Assembly (NCBI RefSeq): GCF_041429785.1
Contig: NZ_CP163423.1
Location: forward strand, 2,914,001-2,978,000
DNA from: Fretibacter rubidus
GTDB taxonomy: Bacteria; Pseudomonadota; Alphaproteobacteria; Caulobacterales; Maricaulaceae
DNA: 64,000 bases
Reading direction: 5' to 3'
Both the position numbers and the translations under genes were made by a program. Below the pieces are notes generated by a model. It saw only the letters and a list, made by a program, of their open reading frames with translations, searched no databases and was not told the origin of the DNA. This document shows positions 33,814-43,502 of this stretch, piece after piece (position 1 is the stretch's first letter; the number at the start of each line of letters is the position of its first letter).

Positions 33814-35577
33814 ATGGCTGATGATAATAAAAAGAAACGCGGGTTTTTGTCCAAATTGGGCTTTAAGTCCAAGGAAGAAAAACTGGCCGAAGAAGCGGCA
33901 GAGCGTGCCGCGCAGCAGCAGCTTGTTGATGAGGCCATGGCCGCGCGTATGGCGGCGATTAATGCGGCGGCCCTAAAATCAGCGCGCGAGCAAGACGCGG
34001 CTAAATCTGGCGTTGATATAGCCGCCGAGGATGAAGCCCGCATCGCGGCAGAGGAAAAGCTGCGCGCCGAAGAACAAGCCCGTAAAGATGTCGAAGCCGC
34101 CAAACGTCTGGCCGCCGAAAAGCGCGCCAAAGAGATTGAAGCCAAACGTCTCGCCGAAGAAGAGGCCGCCTTTGCCGCGGAAGAAAAAGCGCGCCTAGAA
34201 GCAGAGGCCAAAGCGGAAGCGGAACGCAAAGCGCGCGCAGCCGAAGCCGAGAAAGTCCGCCTTGCGCAGGCCGCTAAACGTAAAGCCGAAGAAGAGGCTG
34301 CGCTGGCCAAAGCCGCGAAAGAACAAGGTGAACGCGAGGCGCAGGCCCTGCGCGAAAAACAAGAGGCTGAGGCAAAAGCCCGCGCCGAGGAAGACGCCCG
34401 CATCGCGGCTGAGCAAGCCGAGCGAGAGGCGCGCGAAAAGGCCGAGGCTGAAGCGGCTCGTTTGGCCGAACGCGACGCCGCGCGCAAAAAAGCCGCCGAA
34501 GCCGCCGCTGTCGAGGCCGCGAAATTAGAGGCTGAGCGCGAAGCAAAACTGACCGAGGACCGCCGTATTGCCGATGAGCTGGCCGCCCAAAAAGCTGCCG
34601 AGCAAGCCGCCATTGAGGCCACCGCAGCCAATTCTGAGGGCGGCTTCCTTGACCGCATGTCAACGGGGTTGAAAAAATCAACGTCCCGTATGTCAGACAG
34701 CGTGTCGGCCATCTTTACCAAGCGCAAGCTGGATGACGCCGCGATTGAGGAGTTGGAAGACCTGCTCATATCCTCTGATCTTGGCGTCGGCGTTGCGACC
34801 AAAGTCACGACACTTCTGGCGAAAGATAAGTTTGACAAAGAAGTGACAGATATGGAGGTCAAAATTGCCCTGGCCGATGTTATCTCTGACATCCTCACCC
34901 CCCTTGAAAAACCGATTGTGCTGACAGAAACGAAACCGCAAATTATGTTATTTGTCGGCGTTAACGGGTCAGGCAAAACCACCACACTCGGCAAAATAGC
35001 CAAGCGTTATCGGGACCAGGGTAAAAAAGTCATGATAGCCGCGGGCGACACATTTCGCGCCGCCGCCGTCGAGCAGTTAACCGTGTGGGCCGAGCGTTCG
35101 GACGCCGAGATTATCTCTGGCAAATTGGGCGCAGATGCGGCGGGCCTTGTTTATGACGCGATCGAACAGGCCAAAGCGAAAGACGTTGATGTCTTGATGA
35201 TTGACACGGCGGGGCGTCTGCAAAACCGCACGGAGCTTATGGATGAATTATCCAAAGTCGTGCGCGTGATTAAAAAACAAGACCCAAGCGCGCCGCATCA
35301 CTGTATCCTCGTGCTGGATGCCACAGTCGGTCAAAACGCCCTATCCCAGACAGAAGTATTTCGCGATACAGCTGGCGTGACGGGGTTGATTATGACCAAA
35401 CTTGACGGCACAGCCAAAGGCGGTGTGCTGGTCGCGCTGTCTGATAAATACAAACTCCCTATCCACGCCATTGGCATTGGCGAACGGATTGAGGATTTGG
35501 AAAACTTCAGCGCCCCCGTCTTTGCCGCAGCGCTATCAGGCGTGGCCGACGCGCTGACGCCGCCTGCGCAAAACTAG
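33814..35577 (+). CDS. ftsY: Signal recognition particle receptor FtsY
   Basis: A 587-residue SRP receptor GTPase. A very long N-terminal region (about 20-275) is almost entirely Ala/Glu/Lys/Arg and should form an extended helix or coiled coil. The NG domain follows, with GTPase motifs GVNGSGKTTTLGKIA near residue 382, DTAGRLQN near 462 and TKLDGTAKGG near 529. It docks SRP-ribosome complexes at the membrane. GGGAA lies upstream of the ATG. It sits between mtaB and ispZ. Confidence 0.97.
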   Translation: MADDNKKKRGFLSKLGFKSKEEKLAEEAAERAAQQQLVDEAMAARMAAINAAALKSAREQDAAKSGVDIAAEDEARIAAEEKLRAEEQARKDVEAAKRLAAEKRAKEIEAKRLAEEEAAFAAEEKARLEAEAKAEAERKARAAEAEKVRLAQAAKRKAEEEAALAKAAKEQGEREAQALREKQEAEAKARAEEDARIAAEQAEREAREKAEAEAARLAERDAARKKAAEAAAVEAAKLEAEREAKLTEDRRIADELAAQKAAEQAAIEATAANSEGGFLDRMSTGLKKSTSRMSDSVSAIFTKRKLDDAAIEELEDLLISSDLGVGVATKVTTLLAKDKFDKEVTDMEVKIALADVISDILTPLEKPIVLTETKPQIMLFVGVNGSGKTTTLGKIAKRYRDQGKKVMIAAGDTFRAAAVEQLTVWAERSDAEIISGKLGADAAGLVYDAIEQAKAKDVDVLMIDTAGRLQNRTELMDELSKVVRVIKKQDPSAPHHCILVLDATVGQNALSQTEVFRDTAGVTGLIMTKLDGTAKGGVLVALSDKYKLPIHAIGIGERIEDLENFSAPVFAAALSGVADALTPPAQN

Positions 35578-35645
35578 CGTCAAACTAAGCGCCCAATACG
35601 CGAACATCCCTTGCCAATCCTTCTATCATAAGGCACATCCCCCTC

Positions 35646-36302
35646 ATGTCTGACCCCTCTATTTCGCCCACAGTCCCGACCAAAAAACCGCAGCAAAATA
35701 TGCTGGTGGATTTGGGGCCTGTGGTGATTTTTGTTGTTTGTTATCATCTGTTCCGCCGCAGTAACCCTGATGGGGCGATGGTGAAGGCGGCTGGCATTTT
35801 CATGGTCGTAGCCGTTATCGCGCTGATATATTCACGCCTAAAATCTGGACGCTTTTCGGGCGTCTTATTATTTACCACCGCCATTATTTTGGTGACCGCT
35901 GGGCTGACCGTGTTTTCTGGCAATCCGATATTCTTCTATATGAAGCCCACGATCATCAATGCCCTGTTTGGGGTGCTGGCCATTGGTGGGGCGTTGATTG
36001 GGAAAAACGGAATTAAAATGCTGCTGGGTGAGGCGTTCCGCTTACCAGACGCAAAATGGAATACTTTGGCCATTCGCTGGGGGCTGTTTTTCTTTTTCAT
36101 GGCGGCGTTAAATGAATATATTTGGCGGAGTTATTCCGAGCCGTTTTGGGTCAATTTCAAACTTTGGGGCATGACGCCGCTGACCCTTATTTTCACTCTG
36201 TCTCAAATCCCGTTTATCATGAAACACGGCAAAATAGCCGGCCAAGAGGCAAGTCAAGCTGCAGATCAAGACGATACGTCAAATGCGGTGAAAAAAGACT
36301 AA
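35646..36302 (+). CDS. yciB: Inner-membrane septation protein (YciB/IspZ family)
   Basis: A 218-residue protein with five or six transmembrane helices of the YciB/IspZ family, involved in cell envelope or division-site organisation. Marks are LVDLGPVVIFVVCYH at the start, the NPIFFYMKPTIINALFG block, and ALNEYIWRSYSEPFWVNFKLWG. A short acidic tail (AADQDDTSNAVKKD) ends it. It follows ftsY by 68 bp, the usual alphaproteobacterial order. Confidence 0.92.
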   Translation: MSDPSISPTVPTKKPQQNMLVDLGPVVIFVVCYHLFRRSNPDGAMVKAAGIFMVVAVIALIYSRLKSGRFSGVLLFTTAIILVTAGLTVFSGNPIFFYMKPTIINALFGVLAIGGALIGKNGIKMLLGEAFRLPDAKWNTLAIRWGLFFFFMAALNEYIWRSYSEPFWVNFKLWGMTPLTLIFTLSQIPFIMKHGKIAGQEASQAADQDDTSNAVKKD

Positions 36303-36356
36303 TCCTGCGACAAGCGGGCTATCGCTTTCTTAAGGTGGGCGCGCTATAGGCTTTTT

Positions 36357-37931
36357 ATGGGTCAGATACGGACATTTTTTCGCATGATGCGCACCGGATG
36401 GGTTTTGGTCCGTCATGACGCGCTGGTGCCAGCTGAATATAGCGCCATGGTGCCATGGCCCGTGCGGGCCGTTGGCGGTATCTCGCGTGTCTTTGCGATA
36501 CGAGGTCGTGCCGATAATCCCGGAGAGCGGTTTGCCAGCGCACTGGAAAAGCTGGGCCCTGCTTATATTAAATTTGGACAAATTCTGGCGACCCGCGCCG
36601 ATATGCTTGACCCTGTTTTTGTCAAAGGGCTGTCACGCCTGAAAGACAAAGTCCCGCCTTTTGCCATGGATAAAGCCGAAGCCATGCTGGCGGCCGAATG
36701 GGGCGGGCCGTGGCAAGATAAGCTGACCAGCCTATCCCCGCCAATCGCGGCAGCGTCTGTCGCGCAAGTGCATAAAGGCGTGCTTAAATCTGGCGAGACG
36801 GTCGCGGTGAAAATCCTGCGCCCGAATATCGTGGAGCGCATGTCAAATGATATGGCGGTGCTGGGCATGGTCGCCAATTTGGCCGAAACCTTTGTGCCAG
36901 AGAGCCGCCGCCTTGGCCCCAAGGCCTTTATTAAAACCGCGGGCCGTGCGGTGATGTTAGAACTAGACTTACGGCTTGAGGCCGCCGCCGCGTCAGAGCT
37001 GATGGAGCCTGCGTTAGAGACAGGGTTTTACCGCGTGCCCGATTTGCATTGGGACTTAGGCGGGAAAAATGTGCTGGTCACCGAATGGATTGACGGCAAG
37101 GCGGTATCGGATGAGAGCATCCTAACCGATCTCGATTATGATCCCAAAGACATCGCCACAAAAGTCATGCAGAGCTTTCTGGCCTGTTCGTTTGATTATG
37201 GTGTGTTTCACGCGGATATGCATGAAGGCAATATGATTGTGAAACCGCGCGGGGAAGACGGAAAACCCGGTGATTTAGTGCTGATTGATTTTGGTATTTT
37301 GGGGCGGTTGGAGCCGCGTGAGCAACGCTTTCACGCAGAAATCCTTTACGGCTTTTTGATGCGTGATTACCGGCGTATTGCCGAAGTGCATTTCGAGGCG
37401 GGCTATGTACCCAAACATCACGGTATCGATGATTTCGCTAGTGCCCTTCGCGCCGTAGGGGAGCCGATATTTGGCAAGCGCGCGGGCGATGTGCCGATGT
37501 CCAAAGTGTTGCTACAATTGTTTGAGATTACAGAGATTTTCGACATGAAAATGCAGCCACAATTAATTATGTTACAAAAAACGATGATGCAAGCCGAAGG
37601 CGTGTGTCGCCGATTGGATCCTGATTTTGACATGTGGGAAACGGCGCGACCGATAGTCGAGGCGTCCATGCGCCGCGAATTGGGTGTCGAAGGACGGGTC
37701 AATGACCTTCTCGATAATTTAGACCGCGCGCGCCGAACACTAGAAAAACTACCCGACGCGACAGAAAATATCGCCAAACTGGCCAAAGCTTGGGCAGATG
37801 GCGACATTGATTTATCCAAAGCAAAGCCGCAGGCCGAGCCGCCCAAGATGGGCGTGTTAAAGCCCGCTGCCTTTATCGGGCTTGGCGCCGTTCTCGCCAT
37901 TGGTGGTTACGCCGCTGCCAGCATGCTCTAG
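36357..37931 (+). CDS. ubiB: UbiB family protein (ABC1/ADCK kinase-like), ubiquinone biosynthesis
   Basis: A 524-residue atypical kinase-like protein needed for ubiquinone hydroxylation steps. The diagnostic KxGQ motif is YIKFGQILATRADMLD near residue 71, then an Ala-rich loop (AAASVAQVHKG), VAVKILRP with the nucleotide-binding Lys, FHADMHEGNM and LIDFG near 283-312. Two C-terminal hydrophobic helices (about 498-522) form the membrane anchor. The ubiE gene often found upstream is absent. It precedes coaBC on the same strand. Confidence 0.94.
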   Translation: MGQIRTFFRMMRTGWVLVRHDALVPAEYSAMVPWPVRAVGGISRVFAIRGRADNPGERFASALEKLGPAYIKFGQILATRADMLDPVFVKGLSRLKDKVPPFAMDKAEAMLAAEWGGPWQDKLTSLSPPIAAASVAQVHKGVLKSGETVAVKILRPNIVERMSNDMAVLGMVANLAETFVPESRRLGPKAFIKTAGRAVMLELDLRLEAAAASELMEPALETGFYRVPDLHWDLGGKNVLVTEWIDGKAVSDESILTDLDYDPKDIATKVMQSFLACSFDYGVFHADMHEGNMIVKPRGEDGKPGDLVLIDFGILGRLEPREQRFHAEILYGFLMRDYRRIAEVHFEAGYVPKHHGIDDFASALRAVGEPIFGKRAGDVPMSKVLLQLFEITEIFDMKMQPQLIMLQKTMMQAEGVCRRLDPDFDMWETARPIVEASMRRELGVEGRVNDLLDNLDRARRTLEKLPDATENIAKLAKAWADGDIDLSKAKPQAEPPKMGVLKPAAFIGLGAVLAIGGYAAASML

Positions 37932-37991
37932 CGCCCTCTTAACACTGAAATTAGGCTTAGCCTTCGTGCGCCGCCCCCGTTATAAGGGCCT

Positions 37992-39191
37992 ATGAATAAA
38001 CGTATTCTATTGATTATCGGCGGCGGGATTGCAGCGTATAAATCGCTGTTTTTGATCCGCCTTCTTGCCAAGCGCGGGATTGCCACGCGGGTTATACTAA
38101 CCAGAGGCGGGTCCGAATTTGTCACGCCTTTATCGGCTGGCTCGTTATCAGGCGAGCGCGTGTTTTCAGACCTGTGGGACTTAACGGCCGAGTCGGAAAT
38201 GGGGCATATAGAGTTATCGCGCAGTGCAGACCTTGTCGTTGTTGCGCCCGCAACGGCAGATTTGATGGCGAAAGCCGCACACGGCATAGCCAATGATTTG
38301 GCGTCCACCACATTACTGGCGACTGATAAGCGCGTTTTATATGTGCCGGCGATGAATGTGCGCATGTGGGAAGCCCCCGCCACACAGCGGAATGTCAAAA
38401 CCCTTATGGATGACGGGCAATATATCCTTGGCCCTGACGCGGGGTCTATGGCGTGCGGGGAATACGGCCCAGGCCGCATGAGCGAACCAGAATCGATTGC
38501 CGACGCGATTGAAAACCTCCTGTCCGCCAGCCAATCGATTGACGCGCCGCAGCCCCTGAAAGGACGGCATGTTTTGATAACGGCTGGCCCAACACGCGAA
38601 CCGATTGACCCCGTGCGTTATCTGTCAAATCATTCATCGGGCAAGCAGGGCTACGCGATTGCGAGCGCCTGCCGGGCGCTGGGGGCGACAGTCACCTTAG
38701 TCTCTGGCCCTGTCAATATCGCCCCGCCCGTGGGGGTTAATCTGGTCGCCGTAGAGACCGCAAGAGACATGCTAAGCGCTTGCGAGGGCGCCCTGCCCGC
38801 TGATGTGTTTATATCGGTTGCCGCCGTTGCCGATTGGCGGGCCAAGGATACAGGCGCGAACAAGATTAAAAAAGACAAAGACGGATTGCCGCAACTCGAC
38901 CTTGTTGAAAATCCCGATATTTTAAAGACCTTATCCAAAGCAGAGAGCAGACCCAGTTTAGTCATCGGATTTGCCGCTGAAACCAATGACGTGATTGATC
39001 ACGCCAAGGCCAAATTAGCGCGCAAAGGATGTAATTGGATTATTGCCAATGACGTATCAGGCGACGTTATGGGCGGTGATGAAAATGCCATGATTGTCGT
39101 AAAGCCAGACAGCGTAACAGAGTGGCCGCGTCAATCAAAAATGGATGCCGCCAAAGCCCTCGCCAATTTAATTGCGGAGCATTTATCATGA
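37992..39191 (+). CDS. coaBC: Bifunctional phosphopantothenoylcysteine decarboxylase / phosphopantothenate-cysteine ligase
   Basis: A 399-residue fusion enzyme for two steps of coenzyme A synthesis. The flavin decarboxylase half has GGGIAAYKSL, the GHIELSR catalytic His region, APATADLMAKAAHG and the MACGEYGPGRM flap Cys. The ligase half begins at about residue 190 (HVLITAGPTREPIDPVR) and has the SNHSSGKQGYAIA motif and the NKIKKDKDG Lys stretch. Its TGA overlaps the next start (ATGA). Confidence 0.96.
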   Translation: MNKRILLIIGGGIAAYKSLFLIRLLAKRGIATRVILTRGGSEFVTPLSAGSLSGERVFSDLWDLTAESEMGHIELSRSADLVVVAPATADLMAKAAHGIANDLASTTLLATDKRVLYVPAMNVRMWEAPATQRNVKTLMDDGQYILGPDAGSMACGEYGPGRMSEPESIADAIENLLSASQSIDAPQPLKGRHVLITAGPTREPIDPVRYLSNHSSGKQGYAIASACRALGATVTLVSGPVNIAPPVGVNLVAVETARDMLSACEGALPADVFISVAAVADWRAKDTGANKIKKDKDGLPQLDLVENPDILKTLSKAESRPSLVIGFAAETNDVIDHAKAKLARKGCNWIIANDVSGDVMGGDENAMIVVKPDSVTEWPRQSKMDAAKALANLIAEHLS

Positions 39192-39655
39192 GACACAACT
39201 TTAACCGCGTTTCAATTTTTATCCTCGCTTTGACAGTCGGCACCGCCGCCTTGGCCGATGATAGCTGCGAAATTGTGACCATGGATTTGACCGTCAGTGA
39301 AAAGACAGAAGACAATGTCCGCACAGCAAAATTTCATGACGCGAAGGACTTTATCGATAGTGTTTATGACGACACAGAAGGACATATAAAAGAGGTCGAC
39401 GGCAAGGCGGTTTTGGCCGTGATGTGCGAGCGAGACACGCTGCTGCCGCAACTGCGCGATTTACCGCTGATTAAGACGGGATTGCCGCTGTCTTTGTCGC
39501 AAGATTTTGACAGCACGGAAAGTGGGCTTCTGACTGTTTATGATGACGGCACAGCCTACCGCACGGATTACACAGGGCCAGAGACGCTTGCGCCCGACAC
39601 TCAGAAATTAAAAGACGTGATGGAGATTATCAATCTTCAGCGCCTTACAAAATAG
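39188..39655 (+). CDS. Hypothetical exported protein
   Basis: A 155-residue protein of unknown function with a signal peptide ([23 protein letters not shown] before DDSCEI), so likely periplasmic. Two Cys (DDSCEIV and VMCERD) could form a disulfide. The ATG at 39188 overlaps the coaBC stop (ATGA), which supports this start over an upstream one lying inside coaBC. It is followed 8 bp later by dut, so it is co-transcribed with coaBC and dut. Confidence 0.72.
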   Translation: MRHNFNRVSIFILALTVGTAALADDSCEIVTMDLTVSEKTEDNVRTAKFHDAKDFIDSVYDDTEGHIKEVDGKAVLAVMCERDTLLPQLRDLPLIKTGLPLSLSQDFDSTESGLLTVYDDGTAYRTDYTGPETLAPDTQKLKDVMEIINLQRLTK

Positions 39656-39663
39656 GACACATA

Positions 39664-40119
39664 ATGAGCCTTGTTGTTGAGATTAAAGCCCTGCCGCATT
39701 TTGACGGATTAGAGTTGCCTAAATATGAAACGGTTTTAGCGGCAGGTGCGGATTTACGCGCCGCTGTGCCCGCCCATGCTCCGATGACGCTGTCCCCTGG
39801 CGCGCGTGCGCTTGTCCCAACGGGCATGGCTATGGCACTGCCCGCTGGCTATGAAGCGCAAATTCGTCCGCGCTCTGGGCTAGCCTATAAACACGGGGTG
39901 ACATGCCTAAATACACCCGGCACAATTGACGCGGATTATAGAGGCGAAGTGAAAGTGCTGCTGATTAATCACGGCGATGCACCCTTTGTGATTAATCGCG
40001 GCGAGCGCATCGCGCAGATGGTCATCGCGCCGATTACTCAGCCTGATTTTGAAATCGTCAATGAGCTATCCGATACGGCACGCGGCGCGGGCGGTTTTGG
40101 CTCCACGGGTGTGAAGTAG
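39664..40119 (+). CDS. dut: Deoxyuridine 5'-triphosphate nucleotidohydrolase
   Basis: A 151-residue trimeric dUTPase that hydrolyses dUTP to dUMP and keeps uracil out of DNA. The five family motifs are recognisable: [20 protein letters not shown], the catalytic [23 protein letters not shown], and the C-terminal P-loop-like [10 protein letters not shown]. Spacing to the preceding gene is 8 bp. The coaBC-dut linkage is common in Alphaproteobacteria. Confidence 0.97.
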   Translation: MSLVVEIKALPHFDGLELPKYETVLAAGADLRAAVPAHAPMTLSPGARALVPTGMAMALPAGYEAQIRPRSGLAYKHGVTCLNTPGTIDADYRGEVKVLLINHGDAPFVINRGERIAQMVIAPITQPDFEIVNELSDTARGAGGFGSTGVK

Positions 40120-40120
40120 G

Positions 40121-40150
40121 GGCGACATAAGTTTACTTGTAAACCGTCGC
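40121..40150. repeat. Hairpin between convergent dut and membrane-protein genes
   Basis: gcgac ... gtcgc encloses gttta-cttg-taaac, giving a two-part stem between the convergent stops. There is no long T run on either strand, so it may be only a weak bidirectional terminator. Confidence 0.4.
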
Positions 40151-40154
40151 AGCC

Positions 40155-40958
40155 TTAGCCTCCCGCGGCCGCTTTTATAGCAATTTTTATTTCGGGACCC
40201 ACAATCTTTTGCAACGCAAACAATACGGCTGCGAGTTGTGCAATAAGGGAAAAAGCCATCATCCAAAAGGTTAGAATGAAGGCTTTGCCAAAGGCGTCGC
40301 TTTTTTTCAAATGCCCAAATGGACCCCTAATGGCAGTAACAAACAAAATCAGAACTAAAACAATAATTTGACCATATGTCATGACATCATAGATTATTCC
40401 GGAAAACGGTATTGTTATGATCGACCAGATTACCCCAAATACAGCCGCAGGAATAGCAAGGGCAAAAACATATCTTTGCCTCACAACATAGCTTAGGTCT
40501 TCACCCCAACCTCTGTAAATCCAAGCAAATAAACTCAAAAGAGCAATGTAGATGGGGGTATATATTACCATCGCCAGCTTCATGGCCTCGGACAAGCTAT
40601 GTCTAATATCCACATTTGAGAAATCAAGATTTTGATGAGCATGGGCCGCGTAACCATCTTCAAGTCCGGCTATCACCGCTTCGTGTATAATTTCTATGAA
40701 GTTACCATTTGGTTTAGCCCACAGGAAATGTGTTGCCACGGTGATAGCCCCAATTCCTAGCAAAAGCCGAATTGATGGCGTATATTTATTCTGCCAATTA
40801 GCGGCAAGAGCGGCTTGAAAATAATCAATTGGATTTTTAAAAGAAGCCCATAGTGTTTTCACAGTGCGGAAGTTTAATCCAAAAAAATCCTCAAAGAACT
40901 CCTCCCGTCCTGCGCTGGCCATATCTGGGCTCGAAAGGTCTTTATTGTCATCATCCAT
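40155..40958 (-). CDS. Hypothetical polytopic membrane protein
   Basis: A 267-residue protein with an acidic N-terminus (MDDDNKDLSS) and about five hydrophobic helices after residue 75. The FFGLNFRTVKTLWASFKNPIDYFQAAL start of the membrane part and the TPSIRLLLGI block resemble, at layout level, DUF3667/YIP1-type proteins, but I cannot assign it. It is more AT-rich than its flanks, with many AAA/TTT codons, which suggests recent acquisition. The ATG at 40958 with AGGG upstream is preferred to one eight codons earlier. Confidence 0.75.
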   Translation of the reverse strand: MDDDNKDLSSPDMASAGREEFFEDFFGLNFRTVKTLWASFKNPIDYFQAALAANWQNKYTPSIRLLLGIGAITVATHFLWAKPNGNFIEIIHEAVIAGLEDGYAAHAHQNLDFSNVDIRHSLSEAMKLAMVIYTPIYIALLSLFAWIYRGWGEDLSYVVRQRYVFALAIPAAVFGVIWSIITIPFSGIIYDVMTYGQIIVLVLILFVTAIRGPFGHLKKSDAFGKAFILTFWMMAFSLIAQLAAVLFALQKIVGPEIKIAIKAAAGG

Positions 40959-41056
40959 AAAAGACCCTAGGCATAGAATCAAAATTTTTAAAGTAAATTT
41001 TATAGATTAATAAGTTTTGACAGTTGTGAAGATGAAGGGCCAAATTATATATCCCT

Positions 41057-41992
41057 TCAAAACTTAAAGCCGGGCATCAAGCGGCTATAAAAGGCATTGC
41101 GGTAATGCAGCACATTGGCGGCCTCCACATCCATTGCGCGGCGAAAGCTAAGCTGTGTTTCTGGCCCGATTTGTCCCATCAACCAGTGATCTGCGCGGAT
41201 GACTTGCAAGGCGCGCGCATAACCACCCGTACAGTGCCCATCCACGAGGGCCAGTATCGGTTGACCGTCGGGCGGCGCTTGTAATGTGCCCGGCAGGAGC
41301 GGGCTGCTGACCATAGAGCTTGGTCTGGACATTACAATTTTATCACCCCGTAACCGCGCACCCATGCGGTCGGTTTGGGGTGTGGCGAAAAACGGACTGA
41401 TGAACAGATGGCGGCGACTATCCGCCGTCAGCGCGTCAAATTCAGGCCCCGGGCGCGCCCGTAAAATAACGTGATTAGACAAATAAGGGCGGTAACCCGG
41501 TGGTATTTTCTGCGGGCCTGATGTGCCTTTCACTGACGCCTCTAGGCGGTCACCAATGCGTAGCGCGCGACCCTCGATTCCGCCGAGCCCTGCAAGGGTG
41601 TAAGTCGAAACACTGCCCATAACAGGCGCCGCACGAAAACCGCCTTTAATCGCGATATAGGCGCGGACACCTTTGCGGGCAAAAGACAGGGTCAAGATAT
41701 CGCCTTTAGTCACAGGGAAAGACGTAAAATTAGTGACGTTTTGGCCATTGACCTGCGCCCACATTTCCGCCCCTGCAATCGCCATAACAGTGTCATCAAG
41801 AACCCGCAGATGTAATCCGCCCAAGGTGCATTCCAAGGCGGGTGCGTCCCAATCATTGCCAACCATGAAATTGGCCAGCCCGAAGCTTAGCCTGTCCGCC
41901 GCCCCGCTGGCGGGGATACCGCGGTCACGATGCCCCGGACGCCCTGCGTCTTGGAGTGTTGTTGACGAACCAGATTGTAAGACCTCTATCAT
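41057..41992 (-). CDS. pxpC: 5-oxoprolinase subunit C (biotin-dependent carboxylase-like)
   Basis: A 311-residue KipA/PxpC protein, a subunit of the bacterial ATP-dependent 5-oxoprolinase that opens 5-oxoproline to glutamate. Marks are TTLQDAGRPGHRDRGIPASGAADRLS near the start and GAR.RGDKIVMSRPSSM later. The ATG at 41992 has AAAGG six bases upstream and begins 3 bp after the pxpB stop; an adjacent GTG is less favoured. Last gene of pxpA-B-C. Confidence 0.93.
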   Translation of the reverse strand: MIEVLQSGSSTTLQDAGRPGHRDRGIPASGAADRLSFGLANFMVGNDWDAPALECTLGGLHLRVLDDTVMAIAGAEMWAQVNGQNVTNFTSFPVTKGDILTLSFARKGVRAYIAIKGGFRAAPVMGSVSTYTLAGLGGIEGRALRIGDRLEASVKGTSGPQKIPPGYRPYLSNHVILRARPGPEFDALTADSRRHLFISPFFATPQTDRMGARLRGDKIVMSRPSSMVSSPLLPGTLQAPPDGQPILALVDGHCTGGYARALQVIRADHWLMGQIGPETQLSFRRAMDVEAANVLHYRNAFYSRLMPGFKF

Positions 41993-41995
41993 CAC

Positions 41996-42658
41996 TTACC
42001 TTTGCGGCACAAAGCGCAGATTATCACCCGCTTTGAGTAAAAAAATAGGGCTGCGGTTGATATCAAAAATGGACGCCTCTGTGCGGCCAATAATCTGCCA
42101 TCCCCCCGGACTGCTGAGCCCGTAAATCCCCGTTTGCCAGCCTGCAATCCCGATAGACCCCGCAGGAACAGAGAGGCGCGGTGTGTCATGGCGCGGATGA
42201 TGCAGCGCCTTTGGGGCGGGCGATAAAAATGTAAAGCCCGGCACAAAGCCCATCATACAGACACGGTAGGTTTGCGCGGCATGGGCGTCTATGACGCCTG
42301 CTTCGCTAAGGCCGCTTGCGTCCATAATCGCGTTCATATCAGGACCGTGCTCACTGCCGTAATGTACAGGAATATCAACAGTGACAGCGGCAATAGAATC
42401 AAGCGTGTCGACGGATTGCGCAGCCAGTTGAAAGCGGTTCACCGCTGCACCGAGGCGCATGACTTGCGGATCAAACGTCCCCATAATACTGTCATAGCCA
42501 CAGACAATATCTGTCCAGCCACTTTGTGCTTTGAAATGTTGCGAGAGCGATAAAACAGCCTGACTGGCTGCATCAGAAAAGCCCTCAACACCGTAAGACA
42601 ACAGCACAGCCGCGTCGCCGTAAGGCTGAATTTTGGGGGTCGGTAAAGACTGGCTCAT
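41996..42658 (-). CDS. pxpB: 5-oxoprolinase subunit B
   Basis: A 220-residue KipI/PxpB family protein, cytosolic. Family marks are YGDAAVLLSYG near the start, the IPVHYGSEHGPD segment (around residue 96), and the PGFTFL...LHHPRHDTPRLSVPAGSIGIAGWQTGIYGLSSPGGWQIIGRT C-terminal block. It overlaps pxpA by ATGA and is followed at once by pxpC, so the three subunits are translated together. Confidence 0.93.
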   Translation of the reverse strand: MSQSLPTPKIQPYGDAAVLLSYGVEGFSDAASQAVLSLSQHFKAQSGWTDIVCGYDSIMGTFDPQVMRLGAAVNRFQLAAQSVDTLDSIAAVTVDIPVHYGSEHGPDMNAIMDASGLSEAGVIDAHAAQTYRVCMMGFVPGFTFLSPAPKALHHPRHDTPRLSVPAGSIGIAGWQTGIYGLSSPGGWQIIGRTEASIFDINRSPIFLLKAGDNLRFVPQR

Positions 42659-43446
42659 GCGAAGGCTCTTACGTCACTAAAGGCTTTAATCCTAAGGCCA
42701 GCCGCTTCAATGTCTGCCCGTGCCAGACGCGCCGTTTCCACCGCACCCGCACTATCCCCGTGCAAACACAAACTTTGCGGATTAACAGATAATGTGCGTC
42801 CCGTTGCGGTGATAACTGTGCCGTGCTGCGCGAGGCTGCGGGCTTGGACCATGCGGGCGGCTTGGTCATGAATAACGGCGCCGTCTATGCTGCGGTCTTG
42901 CAAATGGCCGTCATCCGTGTAGCGGCGGTCGATAAAACCTTCGCGAATAAAGCTTAGATCTGCATCATCGGCCGCGCGCTCCATTGCAGAGTTAGGCCCC
43001 CCCATGAATATCAAATTTTTATCCAGCCGTTTAATTACACCCGCAATAAGGTCAGCATGAATTTTGGAGCCCACGGCATCATTATAAAGTGCGCCGTGCG
43101 GTTTCACATAAGAAACCACGGCGTCCTCGCTCGCCGCGATTTCGCAAAGCTGCACGATTTGAAATAAAAGGCTTTTGGCCAAATCATCAGCCGAAATATC
43201 AATCCCTATGACATGCGAACGCCGTCCAAAATTGGCGTAATCGGGATAAGAAGGATGCGCGCCAATCGCCACGCCGTTATCACGCGCAGCGATAGTTGTG
43301 CGCCGCATAGAGGCCGCGTCACCCCGATGTCCACCGCAGGCGATATTAGCGGAACTAACGTAGCGCAATATCGCGAGCTCTGACGCAATGCCGTCTGCGT
43401 CTTCCGCCTCGCCAATATCGGCGTTCAAATCAATTGTCCCTGTCAT
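42655..43446 (-). CDS. pxpA: 5-oxoprolinase subunit A (LamB/YcsF family)
   Basis: A 263-residue PxpA protein, first gene of the 5-oxoprolinase operon. The canonical start MTGTIDLNADIGE fits the family and is at 43446; a GTG 16 codons earlier would overrun the upstream promoter region. Other marks are SSANIACGGHRGD, GAHPSYPD, and VKPHGALYN. 5-Oxoproline forms from damaged glutamine and glutathione turnover, so the operon is a repair/recycling pathway. The TauE gene diverges 56 bp upstream. Confidence 0.94.
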   Translation of the reverse strand: MTGTIDLNADIGEAEDADGIASELAILRYVSSANIACGGHRGDAASMRRTTIAARDNGVAIGAHPSYPDYANFGRRSHVIGIDISADDLAKSLLFQIVQLCEIAASEDAVVSYVKPHGALYNDAVGSKIHADLIAGVIKRLDKNLIFMGGPNSAMERAADDADLSFIREGFIDRRYTDDGHLQDRSIDGAVIHDQAARMVQARSLAQHGTVITATGRTLSVNPQSLCLHGDSAGAVETARLARADIEAAGLRIKAFSDVRAFA

Positions 43447-43502
43447 AGGGGCACCGTAAACTCTGTGTTTGAAAAGGCAATTCAAACGGTGCACAAGAGC
43501 CT

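Noticed and set aside
33477-35003. A 508-codon open frame antisense to ftsY
   Set aside because: It is Ser/Ala/Arg-rich because it mirrors the Ala/Glu/Lys codons of the ftsY helix; ftsY itself is a clear family member with GTPase motifs, so this is a shadow.
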